This document shows, in pieces, positions 1 through 9,069 of a DNA stretch of 64,000 nt. The notes under the pieces are model-generated. The model was not told where the DNA came from and made no database searches. It saw only the letters and a program-made list of their open reading frames with translations. The DNA is from Altericroceibacterium xinjiangense. Lineage in GTDB: Bacteria; Pseudomonadota; Alphaproteobacteria; Sphingomonadales; Sphingomonadaceae. The stretch covers positions 25,716 to 89,715 of the forward strand of contig NZ_RSEK01000010.1 of assembly GCF_003958635.1 (NCBI RefSeq). Reading direction: 5' to 3'. Numbering within the stretch: the first letter of the stretch is position 1; each line of letters begins with the position of its first letter. The position numbers and the translations under genes are program-made.

Positions 1-1551
1 ATCATCGATCCGATGGACGCGGTGAAGAAGAACCGCTTCTTCGATCTGCTGGTGGAGATCGGCGTTAAGGAAATCGAAGTCGGTTTCCCCAGCGCCGGCA
101 AGACCGAATTCGACTTCATCCAGTCTCTCGTGCGCTCCGGCAAGATTCCCGACGATGTGATGGTCCAGGTTCTGACCCAGTCGCGCGAAGACCTGATCCG
201 CACCAGCTTTGAAAGCCTGGAAGGCGCGCGGACGGCAATCGTGCACTTGTACAACGCGGTGTCGCCTGCGTGGCGCGAGATCGTGTTCCGGATGACCCCG
301 GCGCAAGTGAAGCAGGTGGCGATCCAGGGTGCGACATGGCTGCGCGACGAAGCGGCGAAGCGGCCGGATACGGACTGGCACTTCCAGTATTCGCCGGAGA
401 CGTTCTCCACGGCCGAACTCGATTTCAGCCTGGAAGTTTGCGAAGCGGTGATGGACGTGCTCCAGCCGACCGCCGAACGGCCGATCATCCTCAACCTTCC
501 GGCAACCGTCGAGGCGTCGACGCCCAACATCTATGCCGACCAGATCGAGTATTTCTGCCGCAACCTGCCGGGCCGCGACCGGGCGGTCATCAGCCTGCAC
601 ACCCACAACGACCGGGGCACCGGCGTCGCCGCCGCGGAGCTTGGCCTGATGGCCGGGGCGGACCGCATCGAAGGCTGCCTGTTCGGCAATGGGGAGCGGA
701 CGGGCAACTGCGATCTGGTGACAATTGCCCTCAACATGTACACGCAAGGCATTGATCCCGAACTGGATTTTTCCGACATCGACAAAGTGATCGAGACGGT
801 CGAGTTCTGCAACCAGATCCCTGTCCACCAGCGCCACCCCTATGGTGGGGAACTGGTGTTCACTGCGTTTTCCGGCAGCCATCAGGACGCGATCAAGAAG
901 GGCTTTGCCGCGCAGGACCAGCGCAACGACGAATTGTGGCGCGTGCCGTACTTGCCGATCGACCCCGCCGATCTTGGCCGCAGCTACGAAGCGGTCATCC
1001 GGGTCAACTCGCAATCCGGCAAGGGCGGGTTCGCCTGGGTGCTGGAGCAGGACCAGGGGCTGAAACTGCCCAAGCGGCTTCAGGCCGACTTCTCGCGGCA
1101 GGTGCAGCGCCTCGCCGATGAGCTTGGACGGGAACTGAACGCTGCCGATATCTGGCAGGTGTTCCGCGAAACCTACTTCGTGAAAGTCGAGAAGCGCCGC
1201 TTCCGACTGGTCGACTTCGAGGAGACCCGCGCCAGCGACGGGACGCGCTTGTTCACCGGCACGATCGAGGTCGAAGGGCAGGCGCAGCAAGTCAGCGGAC
1301 GCGGTAAGGGACTGATCTCGTCCGTGCTGGCGACGCTGAAGGACGCGTTCGGGCTGGAGCTGGAAGTGCTCGACTACACCGAGCACGCACTCGGCACCGG
1401 CACCGATGCAAAGGCGGCTGCCTATCTCGAATGCGCGATGCCGGATGGGCAAATCGTCTGGGGTGTGGGGATCGACCAGGACGTTGCCACCGCGAGCGTG
1501 CGGGCGATCCTCAGCGCAGCGAATGGAGCGGTGCGCAACTCCGGAAGCTAG
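1..1551 (+). CDS. leuA: 2-isopropylmalate synthase (5' end outside window)
   Basis: The enzyme condenses acetyl-CoA with 2-oxoisovalerate, the first committed step of leucine synthesis in the cytosol. The reading frame is open from the first base, and the residues before the first Met (IIDP, then MDAVKK) match the usual internal LeuA sequence, so about 40 N-terminal residues are missing upstream. The TIM-barrel metal motif SLHTHNDRGTG (near residue 200 from that Met) and the glycine-rich GNGERTGNCD motif are intact. The C-terminal part, with DYTEHALGTGTDAKAAAY, is the LeuA dimer/allosteric domain that senses leucine. The length suggests the long (LeuA2-like) form. The gene converges with the MOSC gene and the two stop codons overlap. 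Identification is firm; the true start is not visible. Confidence 0.95.
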   Translation: MIDPMDAVKKNRFFDLLVEIGVKEIEVGFPSAGKTEFDFIQSLVRSGKIPDDVMVQVLTQSREDLIRTSFESLEGARTAIVHLYNAVSPAWREIVFRMTPAQVKQVAIQGATWLRDEAAKRPDTDWHFQYSPETFSTAELDFSLEVCEAVMDVLQPTAERPIILNLPATVEASTPNIYADQIEYFCRNLPGRDRAVISLHTHNDRGTGVAAAELGLMAGADRIEGCLFGNGERTGNCDLVTIALNMYTQGIDPELDFSDIDKVIETVEFCNQIPVHQRHPYGGELVFTAFSGSHQDAIKKGFAAQDQRNDELWRVPYLPIDPADLGRSYEAVIRVNSQSGKGGFAWVLEQDQGLKLPKRLQADFSRQVQRLADELGRELNAADIWQVFRETYFVKVEKRRFRLVDFEETRASDGTRLFTGTIEVEGQAQQVSGRGKGLISSVLATLKDAFGLELEVLDYTEHALGTGTDAKAAAYLECAMPDGQIVWGVGIDQDVATASVRAILSAANGAVRNSGS

Positions 1552-2093
1552 ACCGGCTCCATCGCCACGAAGGTCTCGGGCCGGGATTCGATCGATATCG
1601 GATCGCCGGCCCGAACTTCGCCCCCGCTCACGACGATAGCCATCACCCCGGCCTTGCGGACCAGCGATCCATCGGGGGCGCGGTCCAGCGTGGCCGCCAT
1701 CGCGCCCTTGGCGATGTTCTCATTGATCAGGCGGCACGGGTTCCTGAGGCCGGTCACTTCGACCACGGCTTCCGCGCCCAGCCGCAGCCGGGTGCCGCTG
1801 GACAAGCCGAGCAAGTCGATGCCTTGCGTCGTGACGTTCTCGCCCAGGTCCCCCGGACCGACCGAGAATCCTTGTTCGCGCATCTCATCAAGCAGTTCGG
1901 CATGAATCAGGTGGACCTGCCGCAGGTTGAGCGCGTCCGGATCCTGCTTCACGCGGGCGCGGTGCTTTACCATCACGCCCGCATGGACATCGCCTTCGAT
2001 CCCGATCCCGGCGATCAGCCGGACCGATGCACGAGTGGGCTTGGAGAAGCGGTGCGCGTCGTCCGTGGCGAGCGCGATGATGCGGGCATCCAT
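1548..2093 (-). CDS. MOSC domain-containing protein
   Basis: A 181-residue stand-alone MOSC protein, the fold found at the C-terminus of molybdenum-cofactor sulfurases; such proteins are predicted to carry sulfur to a metal centre, but their substrates are mostly unknown. Supporting motifs are GIEGDVHAG, NLRQVHLIH, GDLGENVTT and the conserved cysteine in TGLRNPCRLIN. I chose the Met of MDARIIALATDDAHRFSKP because homology begins there. A longer frame opens upstream to 2207 but its arginine-rich residues look non-coding. It converges on leuA with overlapping stop codons, and its start lies about 100 bases from the divergent recJ start, so the two share a promoter region. Confidence 0.85.
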   Translation of the reverse strand: MDARIIALATDDAHRFSKPTRASVRLIAGIGIEGDVHAGVMVKHRARVKQDPDALNLRQVHLIHAELLDEMREQGFSVGPGDLGENVTTQGIDLLGLSSGTRLRLGAEAVVEVTGLRNPCRLINENIAKGAMAATLDRAPDGSLVRKAGVMAIVVSGGEVRAGDPISIESRPETFVAMEPV

Positions 2094-2197
2094 GACCCAT
2101 GCGCTACCGCACTCGCGCGGCGGCTTCAATCGGCCGCGAGGTCGCTCATCCGATTCCCCGCCTTTCCCCCGGTGAGCGACTGGGGTAACCGGAACAT

Positions 2198-3979
2198 ATG
2201 GTGACACAAGCAGCAGTTCTGGGAGTCGAACGTTCCTTCATGGGCCGGGCGTGGCGTTGGCGCGGCGGGAACATGGCGCTGGAATCCTCCGCCCGGGGGC
2301 TGGAGGAAGACATCGTTACCCAGCTTCTGCTTGCCCGCGGAGTGGCGCGGGAGGACCTTGCGCGGCACCGCTCCCCCACCCTGCGCGCGTTCCTGCCGGA
2401 CCCGTCGCGCTTCAACGACATGGACATCGCCGCAGAACGGGTCGCGCAAGCGGTGCTGGAGCAGGAAACGGTCACCGTCTTCGGGGACTACGACGTTGAC
2501 GGGGCGACCAGCGCGGCGCTGCTGATCAGGCTGCTGCGGATGCTGGGGTTGCAGGCGCGGCACTACATTCCCGACCGGCTGCTGGAAGGCTACGGGCCAA
2601 GCGGGGAAGCGCTCGTCCGGTTGGCGCAGGACGGGTCCAGCCTGATCGTGACGGTCGACTGCGGGGCGATGGCGTACGAGGCGCTGCAGGCGGCGCGCAA
2701 CGTCGGCGTGGACGTGATCGTGGTGGATCACCACAAGTGCGCGCCGGATCTTCCCCCTGCCCTTGCGCTGGTCAATCCCAACCGCCTCGACGAGTGCGAG
2801 GAAGCCGCCGCGCACGGGCATTTGGCAGCCGTGGGGGTTGCGTTCCTGCTGGCGGTCGCGGTCACGCGGACGTTGCGGCAGCGCGGGTACTTCAAGGACA
2901 GGGCAGAGCCCGATCTTCTCGCGCTGCTCGATCTGGTTGCGCTTGGCACGGTGGCGGACGTGGCGGCGATACGCGGGCTCAACCGCGCCTTTGTCGCGCA
3001 GGGCCTGAAGGTCATGGCGCGCCGCGCCAACGTCGGGATGGCCGCGCTGATCGATGCGAGCCGCTTGTCGCGCGCGCCGACGTGCAGCGATTGCGGGTTC
3101 GCGCTCGGCCCCCGGATCAATGCCGGCGGGCGCGTGGGCGAGGCGACGCTCGGCGTGCGCCTGCTGACGACCGAGGACCCGGACGAAGCCCGCGCGATTG
3201 CCGCGCAGCTGTCCCAGCTCAACGAGGAACGGCGCGCCATCGAGGCGGCCGTGCAGGAAGCGGCGGAGCAGCAGTTGGCGGCGCAGCACAACCGCGCCGT
3301 GCTCATCCTCTCGGGCCGGGGCTGGCATCCCGGCGTGATCGGCATCGTGGCCGGGCGGATCAAGGAAAAGAGCGGGAAGCCCACCCTCGTTGTCGCGATC
3401 GATGAAGAGACCGGACAAGGCAAAGGCTCGGGCCGGTCGATTTCGGGAGTCGATCTGGGCGCGGCGATTCTCGGCGCCCGCGATTTGGGGCTGCTGCTGG
3501 CCGGGGGCGGCCACGCAATGGCGGCGGGCCTGACGGTGAGCGAATCGCGAATCGGCGAACTGGGCGACTGGCTGGACGAGCGGCTGGGCAGCGCCGTCGC
3601 CGCAGCGATGGAGCAGCAAAGCGTGCTGCTGGACCTGTCACTTGCACCGGGAGGGCTTACGCCGGACTTGATCGAGACCCTGGAAAGCGCGGGGCCGTTC
3701 GGCGTCGGCTGGCCGGGTCCGCGCGTTGCGGTGGGGCCGGTTCGAATCGTCAAGGCGGACATGGTGGGCAGCGATCACGTGCGGGTAATCGCCAGCGGGG
3801 GCGACGGGACATCGCTGAAGGCCATCGCTTTCCGGGCGGCCGAGACGGAGCTTGGACAGACGCTGCTCCACGGATCGTCCGGGCGGCGCCTGTGGCTGGC
3901 CGGGCGGGCGAAGCTTGATGATTGGGGAAGTCGGCCGAAGGCGGAATTGCATCTGGAAGATGCTGCGTGGGCAGATTGA
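2198..3979 (+). CDS. recJ: Single-stranded-DNA-specific exonuclease RecJ
   Basis: A 593-residue cytosolic 5'-3' exonuclease acting on single-stranded DNA in recombinational and mismatch repair. The DHH phosphoesterase core shows motif I at D97-Y-D99-V-D101-G, D154 in VTVDCGA, and the diagnostic D177-H178-H179 triplet. The DHHA1 half follows with GRGWHPGVIGIVAGRI and the substrate-binding LLLAGGGHAMAAG. Length and motif order match RecJ rather than the shorter NrnA/GdpP types. The ATG at 2198 precedes the conserved ERSFMGRAWRWR segment. It is followed by the tRNA-Glu pair, an order I recall as common in sphingomonads. Confidence 0.95.
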   Translation: MVTQAAVLGVERSFMGRAWRWRGGNMALESSARGLEEDIVTQLLLARGVAREDLARHRSPTLRAFLPDPSRFNDMDIAAERVAQAVLEQETVTVFGDYDVDGATSAALLIRLLRMLGLQARHYIPDRLLEGYGPSGEALVRLAQDGSSLIVTVDCGAMAYEALQAARNVGVDVIVVDHHKCAPDLPPALALVNPNRLDECEEAAAHGHLAAVGVAFLLAVAVTRTLRQRGYFKDRAEPDLLALLDLVALGTVADVAAIRGLNRAFVAQGLKVMARRANVGMAALIDASRLSRAPTCSDCGFALGPRINAGGRVGEATLGVRLLTTEDPDEARAIAAQLSQLNEERRAIEAAVQEAAEQQLAAQHNRAVLILSGRGWHPGVIGIVAGRIKEKSGKPTLVVAIDEETGQGKGSGRSISGVDLGAAILGARDLGLLLAGGGHAMAAGLTVSESRIGELGDWLDERLGSAVAAAMEQQSVLLDLSLAPGGLTPDLIETLESAGPFGVGWPGPRVAVGPVRIVKADMVGSDHVRVIASGGDGTSLKAIAFRAAETELGQTLLHGSSGRRLWLAGRAKLDDWGSRPKAELHLEDAAWAD

Positions 3980-4046
3980 TACTGAGGTGACCGGAAAGGG
4001 TTGACCGCACCTGCGAGTGTCCGTAAGTGCCGCCCACCACTCACGT

Positions 4047-4122
4047 GGCCCCTTCGTCTAGCGGTCTAGGACGCGGCCCTTTCACGGCTGAAACACGGGT
4101 TCGATTCCCGTAGGGGTCACCA
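4047..4122 (+). tRNA. tRNA-Glu (anticodon TTC)
   Basis: A 76-base cloverleaf with the 3' CCA encoded. The acceptor arm GGCCCCT pairs with AGGGGTC, with one G-T pair. The anticodon loop CTTTCAC gives TTC (Glu), and the T-loop TTCGATT is canonical. It lies 67 bases after recJ and 26 bases before a second tRNA-Glu. Confidence 0.97.
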
Positions 4123-4148
4123 GAGTGTGGCATCATGGCCTCTTGATC

Positions 4149-4224
4149 GGCCCCTTCGTCTAGCGGTCCAGGACGCGGCCCTCTCACGGCTGAAACACGG
4201 GTTCGATTCCCGTAGGGGTCACCA
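4149..4224 (+). tRNA. tRNA-Glu (anticodon CTC)
   Basis: This gene is almost identical to the preceding tRNA-Glu. It differs visibly at two bases: one in the D-arm (GGTCCAGG instead of GGTCTAGG) and the wobble anticodon base (loop CTCTCAC, anticodon CTC). The CCA is encoded. It looks like a tandem duplication followed by an anticodon change, giving both Glu codon readers from one locus. Confidence 0.97.
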
Positions 4225-4580
4225 GGTTTCGCGCGCCGGGCTGTTCGTTCGTGCGCCGACGTGCCGGCAATCAGCTCTCCATCGTCTGTCGTTGAGACGT
4301 CCGCGCGCGGCAGCAGGCGCGGTCGGTGAGCGCTGACGAAGTGCGTCGCTGAAGTTCCACGTCTGGTAAATGCCTGTGAGCGGCACGGGTGTGAAAGCCG
4401 CGTCCACCAGCGTCGGCAGCGACCGGTGGAGGCACGGTTGATCGCCATCCTCATCGAGCCAGCGTCGAAGACCCCTGTTTCAGAGCACCGGCAATGCCTC
4501 AGCGGGTGGCGGCAACTTTTCGGCGCCGCCCAGCTTGTGGTTCATGACAGGAGCGCCGTGCCTGTGTTACGGGGCCTGCC
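4225..4580 (+). other. Intergenic, tRNA-Glu to psd
   Basis: About 356 bases with no convincing gene on either strand and no strong hairpin. It presumably holds the tRNA terminator and the psd promoter, but I cannot point to either. Confidence 0.4.
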
Positions 4581-5453
4581 ATGTCGGATCGTCTGAAAGT
4601 CATGGTTCAGCACCTGCTGCCCAAGCAGCTGCTGACCACCCTCGCCGGCCGGGCTGCCAGTGCGCGGGGCGGCGGGATGACGACCCGGCTGATCACCTGG
4701 TTCGTCGGCAAGTACGGCGTCGACATGACCGAAGCCGAGAACGCGGAGATCGGCAGCTATCGCAGCTTCAACGATTTCTTCACGCGCCCGCTGAAGACCG
4801 GGGCGCGGCCGATCGCGGCGGCGGACTTCGTATGCCCGGTCGATGGCGCGATCAGCCAGTTCGGCGCGATCGACGATTATCACATGCTGCAGGCCAAGGG
4901 CCATCGCTTCACCACCACCGCGCTGCTTGGCGGGGACAGCGCACTGGCAGACGAGTTCCGTCACGGCAGCTTTGCCAACCTCTACCTGTCGCCAAAGGAT
5001 TATCACCGCCTGCACATGCCGTGCGACGGCAAGCTGACGCGGATGATCTACGTGCCGGGCACGCTGTTTTCGGTAAATCCGACCACCGCCCGGGGTGTGC
5101 CGAACCTGTTTGCGCGAAACGAGCGCGTGGTGTGCGTGTTCGATTCGCCGGAACACGGGCCGTTCGTGATGGTGCTGGTCGGCGCCACCATCGTCGGCAG
5201 CATGGCGACGGTGTGGCACGGCGTGGTCAATCCGAAGCGCACCGGCAAGATATCCGAATGGACATACGCCGATCAGGACATCGTCCTGAAGAAGGGCGAG
5301 GAGATGGGGCGCTTCCTGCTTGGTTCGACGATCGTGATGTTGTTCCGTCAGGGCACCATCGCCTTCAACGAAAACTGGGCGCCGGAGCGATCCGTACGAC
5401 TGGGGGAGGCAATGGGAAACCGCCCCGCCCCCCAATCTTCCGGCACCCGCTGA
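4581..5453 (+). CDS. psd: Phosphatidylserine decarboxylase proenzyme
   Basis: A 290-residue pyruvoyl-dependent enzyme that converts phosphatidylserine to phosphatidylethanolamine at the inner membrane. It is made as a proenzyme that self-cleaves at the LGST motif (residues 247-250), where S249 becomes the pyruvoyl group of the small alpha chain. The charge-relay residues that drive cleavage in this family correspond to D88 (CPVDGA) and H145 (DYHRLHMP). Length and motif type match the larger type I enzymes such as the E. coli protein. The usual partner gene for phosphatidylserine synthase is not adjacent. The last 20 residues are proline-rich and probably disordered. It converges on the response regulator gene downstream. 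Confidence 0.95.
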   Translation: MSDRLKVMVQHLLPKQLLTTLAGRAASARGGGMTTRLITWFVGKYGVDMTEAENAEIGSYRSFNDFFTRPLKTGARPIAAADFVCPVDGAISQFGAIDDYHMLQAKGHRFTTTALLGGDSALADEFRHGSFANLYLSPKDYHRLHMPCDGKLTRMIYVPGTLFSVNPTTARGVPNLFARNERVVCVFDSPEHGPFVMVLVGATIVGSMATVWHGVVNPKRTGKISEWTYADQDIVLKKGEEMGRFLLGSTIVMLFRQGTIAFNENWAPERSVRLGEAMGNRPAPQSSGTR

Positions 5454-5477
5454 AGGCGCAGGAAAGCCCGCGCCGTT

Positions 5478-5840
5478 TCAGGCTGCGAGCAGGTCTTCCA
5501 GCGCAGTTTCGATTTGCGCCTGCCGATAGGGCTTCTGCAGCACAGTCGTTTTGCGTAGCCGTGCATCTATTCCCGCAGAACCGTACCCGGTGGCGAAAAT
5601 GTAGGGCAGGCCACGCTCTTCGAGAGCCGACGCGACAGGATAGCTGCGCGCGCCGTGAATGTTCACGTCGAGGATGGCTGCATCGAACTGGAGAGTCCGC
5701 GCGAAATTCAGCGCTTCATCGACCTGGCAGGCCGAGGCGACGACTTCGCAGCCGAGATCGAGCAGCATGTCCTCGAGCATCATCGCGACGATCGGCTCAT
5801 CCTCGACGATCAGCACGCGTTTCCCGGCAAGCGCGTTCAT
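5478..5840 (-). CDS. Single-domain response regulator
   Basis: A 120-residue stand-alone receiver domain with no output domain. The acidic pocket is E13-D14, the phospho-acceptor is D58 (AILDVN), T84 is the switch threonine and K103 (LQKPY) is the conserved lysine, so it should accept phosphate. Its ATG overlaps the stop codon of the upstream triple-PAS kinase by four bases (ATGA), so the two are translationally coupled and almost certainly partners. Single-domain receivers of this kind usually pass phosphate on or act as phosphate sinks. The final output is unknown. Confidence 0.9.
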   Translation of the reverse strand: MNALAGKRVLIVEDEPIVAMMLEDMLLDLGCEVVASACQVDEALNFARTLQFDAAILDVNIHGARSYPVASALEERGLPYIFATGYGSAGIDARLRKTTVLQKPYRQAQIETALEDLLAA

Positions 5841-7624
5841 GCGCCCGTTCTGGGTAGCGGGGCGTCCACGGTACAGACGACCCCCTCCGGCCGAAAGTCG
5901 ATCCGGACTTGTCCCCCGAGTTCGATTGCAAGTGCGCGTTCAACCATACGCGTACCAAACCCCTGACGTGACGGTTGTTCCACGTGCGGTCCGCCGCTCT
6001 CGCGCCACATGAGGCGCAGGCGCTCCCCCTCATCGGTCGCGACGGTCCGCCACACGACCTCCAGTTGACCTTCATCGGTCTTGAGAGCGCCGTACTTTGC
6101 AGCGTTGGTTGCCAGTTCGTTCAGGCCAAGGGCCAGCGTGACGGCTGTTTTCGGGACAATCTGGAGATCGGGCCCCTCGATCGTAAAGCGCTGCGTTCCA
6201 TCGCGGAAGGGCCGCAGCGTATCTTCTATGACAGCGCTGATCGACACCGTGTCCCAGTGCTGATCGGTGAGCAGATTGTACGTGGCCGCCAGCGCAGCCA
6301 GACGTCCCTCGAACGCTTCGCGCGCTTCGTGCCAGGCAGCGGCGCCCTTGAAGCTCTGCCGGGCAATGCCCTGTATGATGGACAGGGTGTTCTTTACGCG
6401 GTGATTGAGTTCATCGATCAACAGGCGCTGGTGATTTTCTGCCCGGCGACGTTCCGTGATGTCCTGAACTTCGATGATGGTTCCGACCGTGTTTGCGTCC
6501 TCGTCGCACACAGGGCTGGCGGTGAATGCCACCGGATAGAAGTGCCCGTCCCTGTGAACGAAAACCTCCTCGCCCCGCGTGTTGTTCTTTTCCGGAAAGG
6601 CCCGGTCGATGGCGCATTCGTGCAGGGGGAAATGGCTGCCGTCCGGCCGTGTGTGATGGATCACATCATGGAGGGGACGACCCCGCGTCTCCTCGAAACG
6701 GAATCCGGTCAGCTGCTCGGCAGCCCGGTTCATGTAGATGCACTGCTGCTTGTCATCCATCAGGAAGATGGAAACCGACGCGTTGTTCAGCACGGCATCG
6801 AGCCGGCGCTGGGTCACGCGCAGCGAATCCTGCGCCTGCTTCGTGTCGGTAATGTCGATGTTGACACCCACGTAACCGGCAAAACTGCCATCTTCCTCAA
6901 AGCGCGGCCTGCCATCGCATTGGAGCCACAGCACCTCGCCCGAACGGGTGACGGTTCGCATCTCCGTCCTGAACCGCGCTTGCTCCGTTACTGTTCGCAA
7001 GAACGTCTGGTGGAATGCATCGACATCGTCAGGGTGGATGATACGCCGCCACCCCGTTCCGTGCAGATCGGCAACCGGATAGCCGAATACCTCTTCATAC
7101 CGCTGGTTGACGAAGACGATGGCGCCCCCGGCATCGGCCATCCAGATCAGCCCTGGTGAATTGTCAGCCATCGTGCGGAACTGCGCTTCGCTGTCGCGCA
7201 GTCTCTGATCGGATTGCGCTCGCTCGCTGATGTCCCTCAGGAAGCCGATGAAATGCTGCGCCTCACCGATCATGATGGGCGAGATCGACAGCTCGACCGG
7301 GAATTCGCGCCCGTTCTTGTGCAGGGCCGATATCTCTATGCGGCGCCCGATTACCGGCCCGCGCCCGGTGGCGGTGAAGCGCCGGAGTCCTTCTGCGTGT
7401 GCGCTGCGATGCTGCGGCGGCACGATCAGGTCCGCCATCAGGCGTCCGATTGCCTCATCCCGGTGCCATCCGAAGGTTGCCTCGGCAACACCGTTCCAGT
7501 CCGCCACCGTGCCGTCGGCGCGCATGACGACGACCGCGTCCAGCGCTGCCTCGAGCATCGGTCGCAGCATGCCCGTTCCCGGGGGCGGAGCAGCCCGATC
7601 GAGCTCTTCGTTCACCTGCAGCAT
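5837..7624 (-). CDS. Triple-PAS HWE-family sensor histidine kinase
   Basis: A 595-residue cytosolic kinase without membrane segments. Three PAS domains lie near residues 20-135, 145-265 and 275-395, followed by an HWE kinase core with the phospho-acceptor H408 in ELNHRVKNTLSIIQG. The N-box NELATNAAKYGAL and the G1-box WxE (LMWRESGGP) are the features that define the HWE class. Such kinases feed light, redox or general-stress circuits in alphaproteobacteria. None of the PAS domains shows the NCRFLQ signature of LOV photoreceptors, so the signal is unknown. I start at ATG 7624, with GGGGAG about nine bases upstream, rather than at the TTG one codon before it. It is coupled to the response regulator downstream. 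Confidence 0.92.
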   Translation of the reverse strand: MLQVNEELDRAAPPPGTGMLRPMLEAALDAVVVMRADGTVADWNGVAEATFGWHRDEAIGRLMADLIVPPQHRSAHAEGLRRFTATGRGPVIGRRIEISALHKNGREFPVELSISPIMIGEAQHFIGFLRDISERAQSDQRLRDSEAQFRTMADNSPGLIWMADAGGAIVFVNQRYEEVFGYPVADLHGTGWRRIIHPDDVDAFHQTFLRTVTEQARFRTEMRTVTRSGEVLWLQCDGRPRFEEDGSFAGYVGVNIDITDTKQAQDSLRVTQRRLDAVLNNASVSIFLMDDKQQCIYMNRAAEQLTGFRFEETRGRPLHDVIHHTRPDGSHFPLHECAIDRAFPEKNNTRGEEVFVHRDGHFYPVAFTASPVCDEDANTVGTIIEVQDITERRRAENHQRLLIDELNHRVKNTLSIIQGIARQSFKGAAAWHEAREAFEGRLAALAATYNLLTDQHWDTVSISAVIEDTLRPFRDGTQRFTIEGPDLQIVPKTAVTLALGLNELATNAAKYGALKTDEGQLEVVWRTVATDEGERLRLMWRESGGPHVEQPSRQGFGTRMVERALAIELGGQVRIDFRPEGVVCTVDAPLPRTGA

Positions 7625-7663
7625 CAAAACCCACTCCCCAGGCCCTGCTCAGCAGCTGCCGTC

Positions 7664-7689
7664 TCGACCCCCCATAAATAAGGGGTCGA
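7664..7689. promoter_or_regulatory. Inverted repeat upstream of the triple-PAS kinase
   Basis: Perfect eight-base arms TCGACCCC and GGGGTCGA are separated by ten A/T-rich bases (CCATAAATAA), 40 bases upstream of the kinase start. The position and symmetry suggest an operator for a dimeric regulator; a 5'UTR hairpin is the alternative. Confidence 0.4.
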
Positions 7690-8172
7690 ACGACAAGTTG
7701 GAAGACGGGGTACGGGTTATTGCGGTCCCGCGCCGCGGGTCAGAACCTTTTTGCCACAGTACCGCAGCGGCGGTGATGCTGACCGGGGCGCCGGATTGTC
7801 AGGCGTGGGGCAACTCGCCACGGTTGGAAGCGCGGGCGCAGGCTCCGCAGGCGAAACAATCGGCAGCGTCACACGCAGGACGGCGAACGGATCGGGCGCG
7901 GATGTTATGGCGGCAGCCTTGGCGGCTCCCTCGCCCAGACGTTCTCCTCACCTGCGGCCGGCGCTTCGACGCGAGCCGCAGGCCAAGGTTCGGCCCGCGG
8001 GAGCAGCAACGTTTCTGCGCAACTGCGTTGCGGGCGTGCCGGAGCCGCGGGGCATGCCGATTAGGCGATAGGGCTAACCTGTGCTATAGCTCCCTTATCA
8101 TCGGTTAATGCCTTCAGGCTCCGGTGGCTGAGAGTCGCGACGTGCTCCCGCCTGAATTGTGGGACACATCCT
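7690..8172. other. Intergenic between kinase and Crp/Fnr gene
   Basis: A divergent promoter region of about 480 bases. Open frames exist here, but they are arginine- and proline-rich shadows with no recognisable protein. I found no TTGAT-N4-ATCAA Fnr box. Confidence 0.4.
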
Positions 8173-8928
8173 ATGGCTACTTCGAACATGTCCGCCCTTT
8201 CACTTTTCCTCGACCGCCTCCTGCGGCGATCGGTCCTGTCCGCCGAGGAGCAGGGCGCGATCCTCAACCTGCGCAGCCATGCCTTTCAAGCGGAGGGGCG
8301 CAGCGACATCGTGTCACCGGGCCAGAAAGTCGACCATGCCTGCCTCGTCGTCGATGGTCTGGTGGGGCGCTTCGATCAGATGGCGGCGGACGGGCGCAGG
8401 CAGACCACCGCCTTTCACCTTCCCGGCGACATGTGCGACCTCCATTCCGTAGTGGCTCCGGTTGCAGGCTGGGGCATCGAAGCTATCGCCACGAGCACGG
8501 TCCTGCACATTCCGCACAGGGACCTCCGGGCGCTGGCGACTTCCTACCCCGCAATCGCGCTGGCTTTCTGGCGCGACACGACGGCCGACGCTTCGATCCT
8601 CGGCAAGTGGGTCAGCAATGTCGGCCGGCGAAATGCACCGGCACGGACCGCCCATCTGGTTTGCGAGATCGGCATCCGGATGGAGCAGGCGGGACTGGGA
8701 GAACGCACGCGCTACACCTTCGCTGCGACCCAGGTGCAACTGGCCGACGCGCTTGGCCTGACGCCGGTTCACGTCAATCGCACCTTGCAGGCGCTGCGCG
8801 CCGACGGGCTGCTCCGCATCGAGCAGCGTATGGTTCACGTGGACGATTGGGACAGACTGGCTGTGCTGGCAGAGTTCGACCCGGAGTATCTGCTGATCGA
8901 GCACTTGCCTGAGCAGCGCGCTGCCTGA
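8173..8928 (+). CDS. Crp/Fnr-family transcriptional regulator
   Basis: A 251-residue regulator with an N-terminal cyclic-nucleotide-binding-like beta-barrel (about residues 15-130, including FHLPGDMCDL) and a C-terminal winged helix (about 180-220, TQVQLADALGLTPVHVNRTL). The N-terminus lacks the cysteine cluster of oxygen-sensing Fnr, so it is not an Fe-S Fnr; the ligand is unknown. It resembles the many Crp-like regulators of alphaproteobacteria that sit beside PAS/HWE kinases. It is followed after 141 bases by a second HWE kinase on the same strand, suggesting a shared stress or light circuit. The ribosome-binding site before ATG 8173 is weak. Confidence 0.88.
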   Translation: MATSNMSALSLFLDRLLRRSVLSAEEQGAILNLRSHAFQAEGRSDIVSPGQKVDHACLVVDGLVGRFDQMAADGRRQTTAFHLPGDMCDLHSVVAPVAGWGIEAIATSTVLHIPHRDLRALATSYPAIALAFWRDTTADASILGKWVSNVGRRNAPARTAHLVCEIGIRMEQAGLGERTRYTFAATQVQLADALGLTPVHVNRTLQALRADGLLRIEQRMVHVDDWDRLAVLAEFDPEYLLIEHLPEQRAA

Positions 8929-9020
8929 GGGCCTATTCAATCGGCTCCGCGCTGCCAAATGCGGCACACGAACAGCGTGTATCCCGCTTGGCCGGCGCGG
9001 CGCAGAACTGCAGTGAGACC

Positions 9021-9039
9021 GTGCCCTTCGCAAGGGCAC
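9021..9039 (+). terminator. Hairpin between Crp/Fnr and HWE kinase genes
   Basis: A perfect eight-base stem GTGCCCTT / AAGGGCAC with a three-base loop, 92 bases after the Crp/Fnr stop and 30 bases before the kinase start. There is no T-tract, so it could be a weak attenuator or a 5'UTR structure. Confidence 0.35.
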
Positions 9040-9069
9040 GAGTACCAACAAGGGGGCAACCCGCACGGG

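Noticed and set aside
2126..3619. A 497-codon minus-strand frame opposite recJ
   Set aside because: RecJ motifs are complete on the plus strand; the opposite frame is a shadow.
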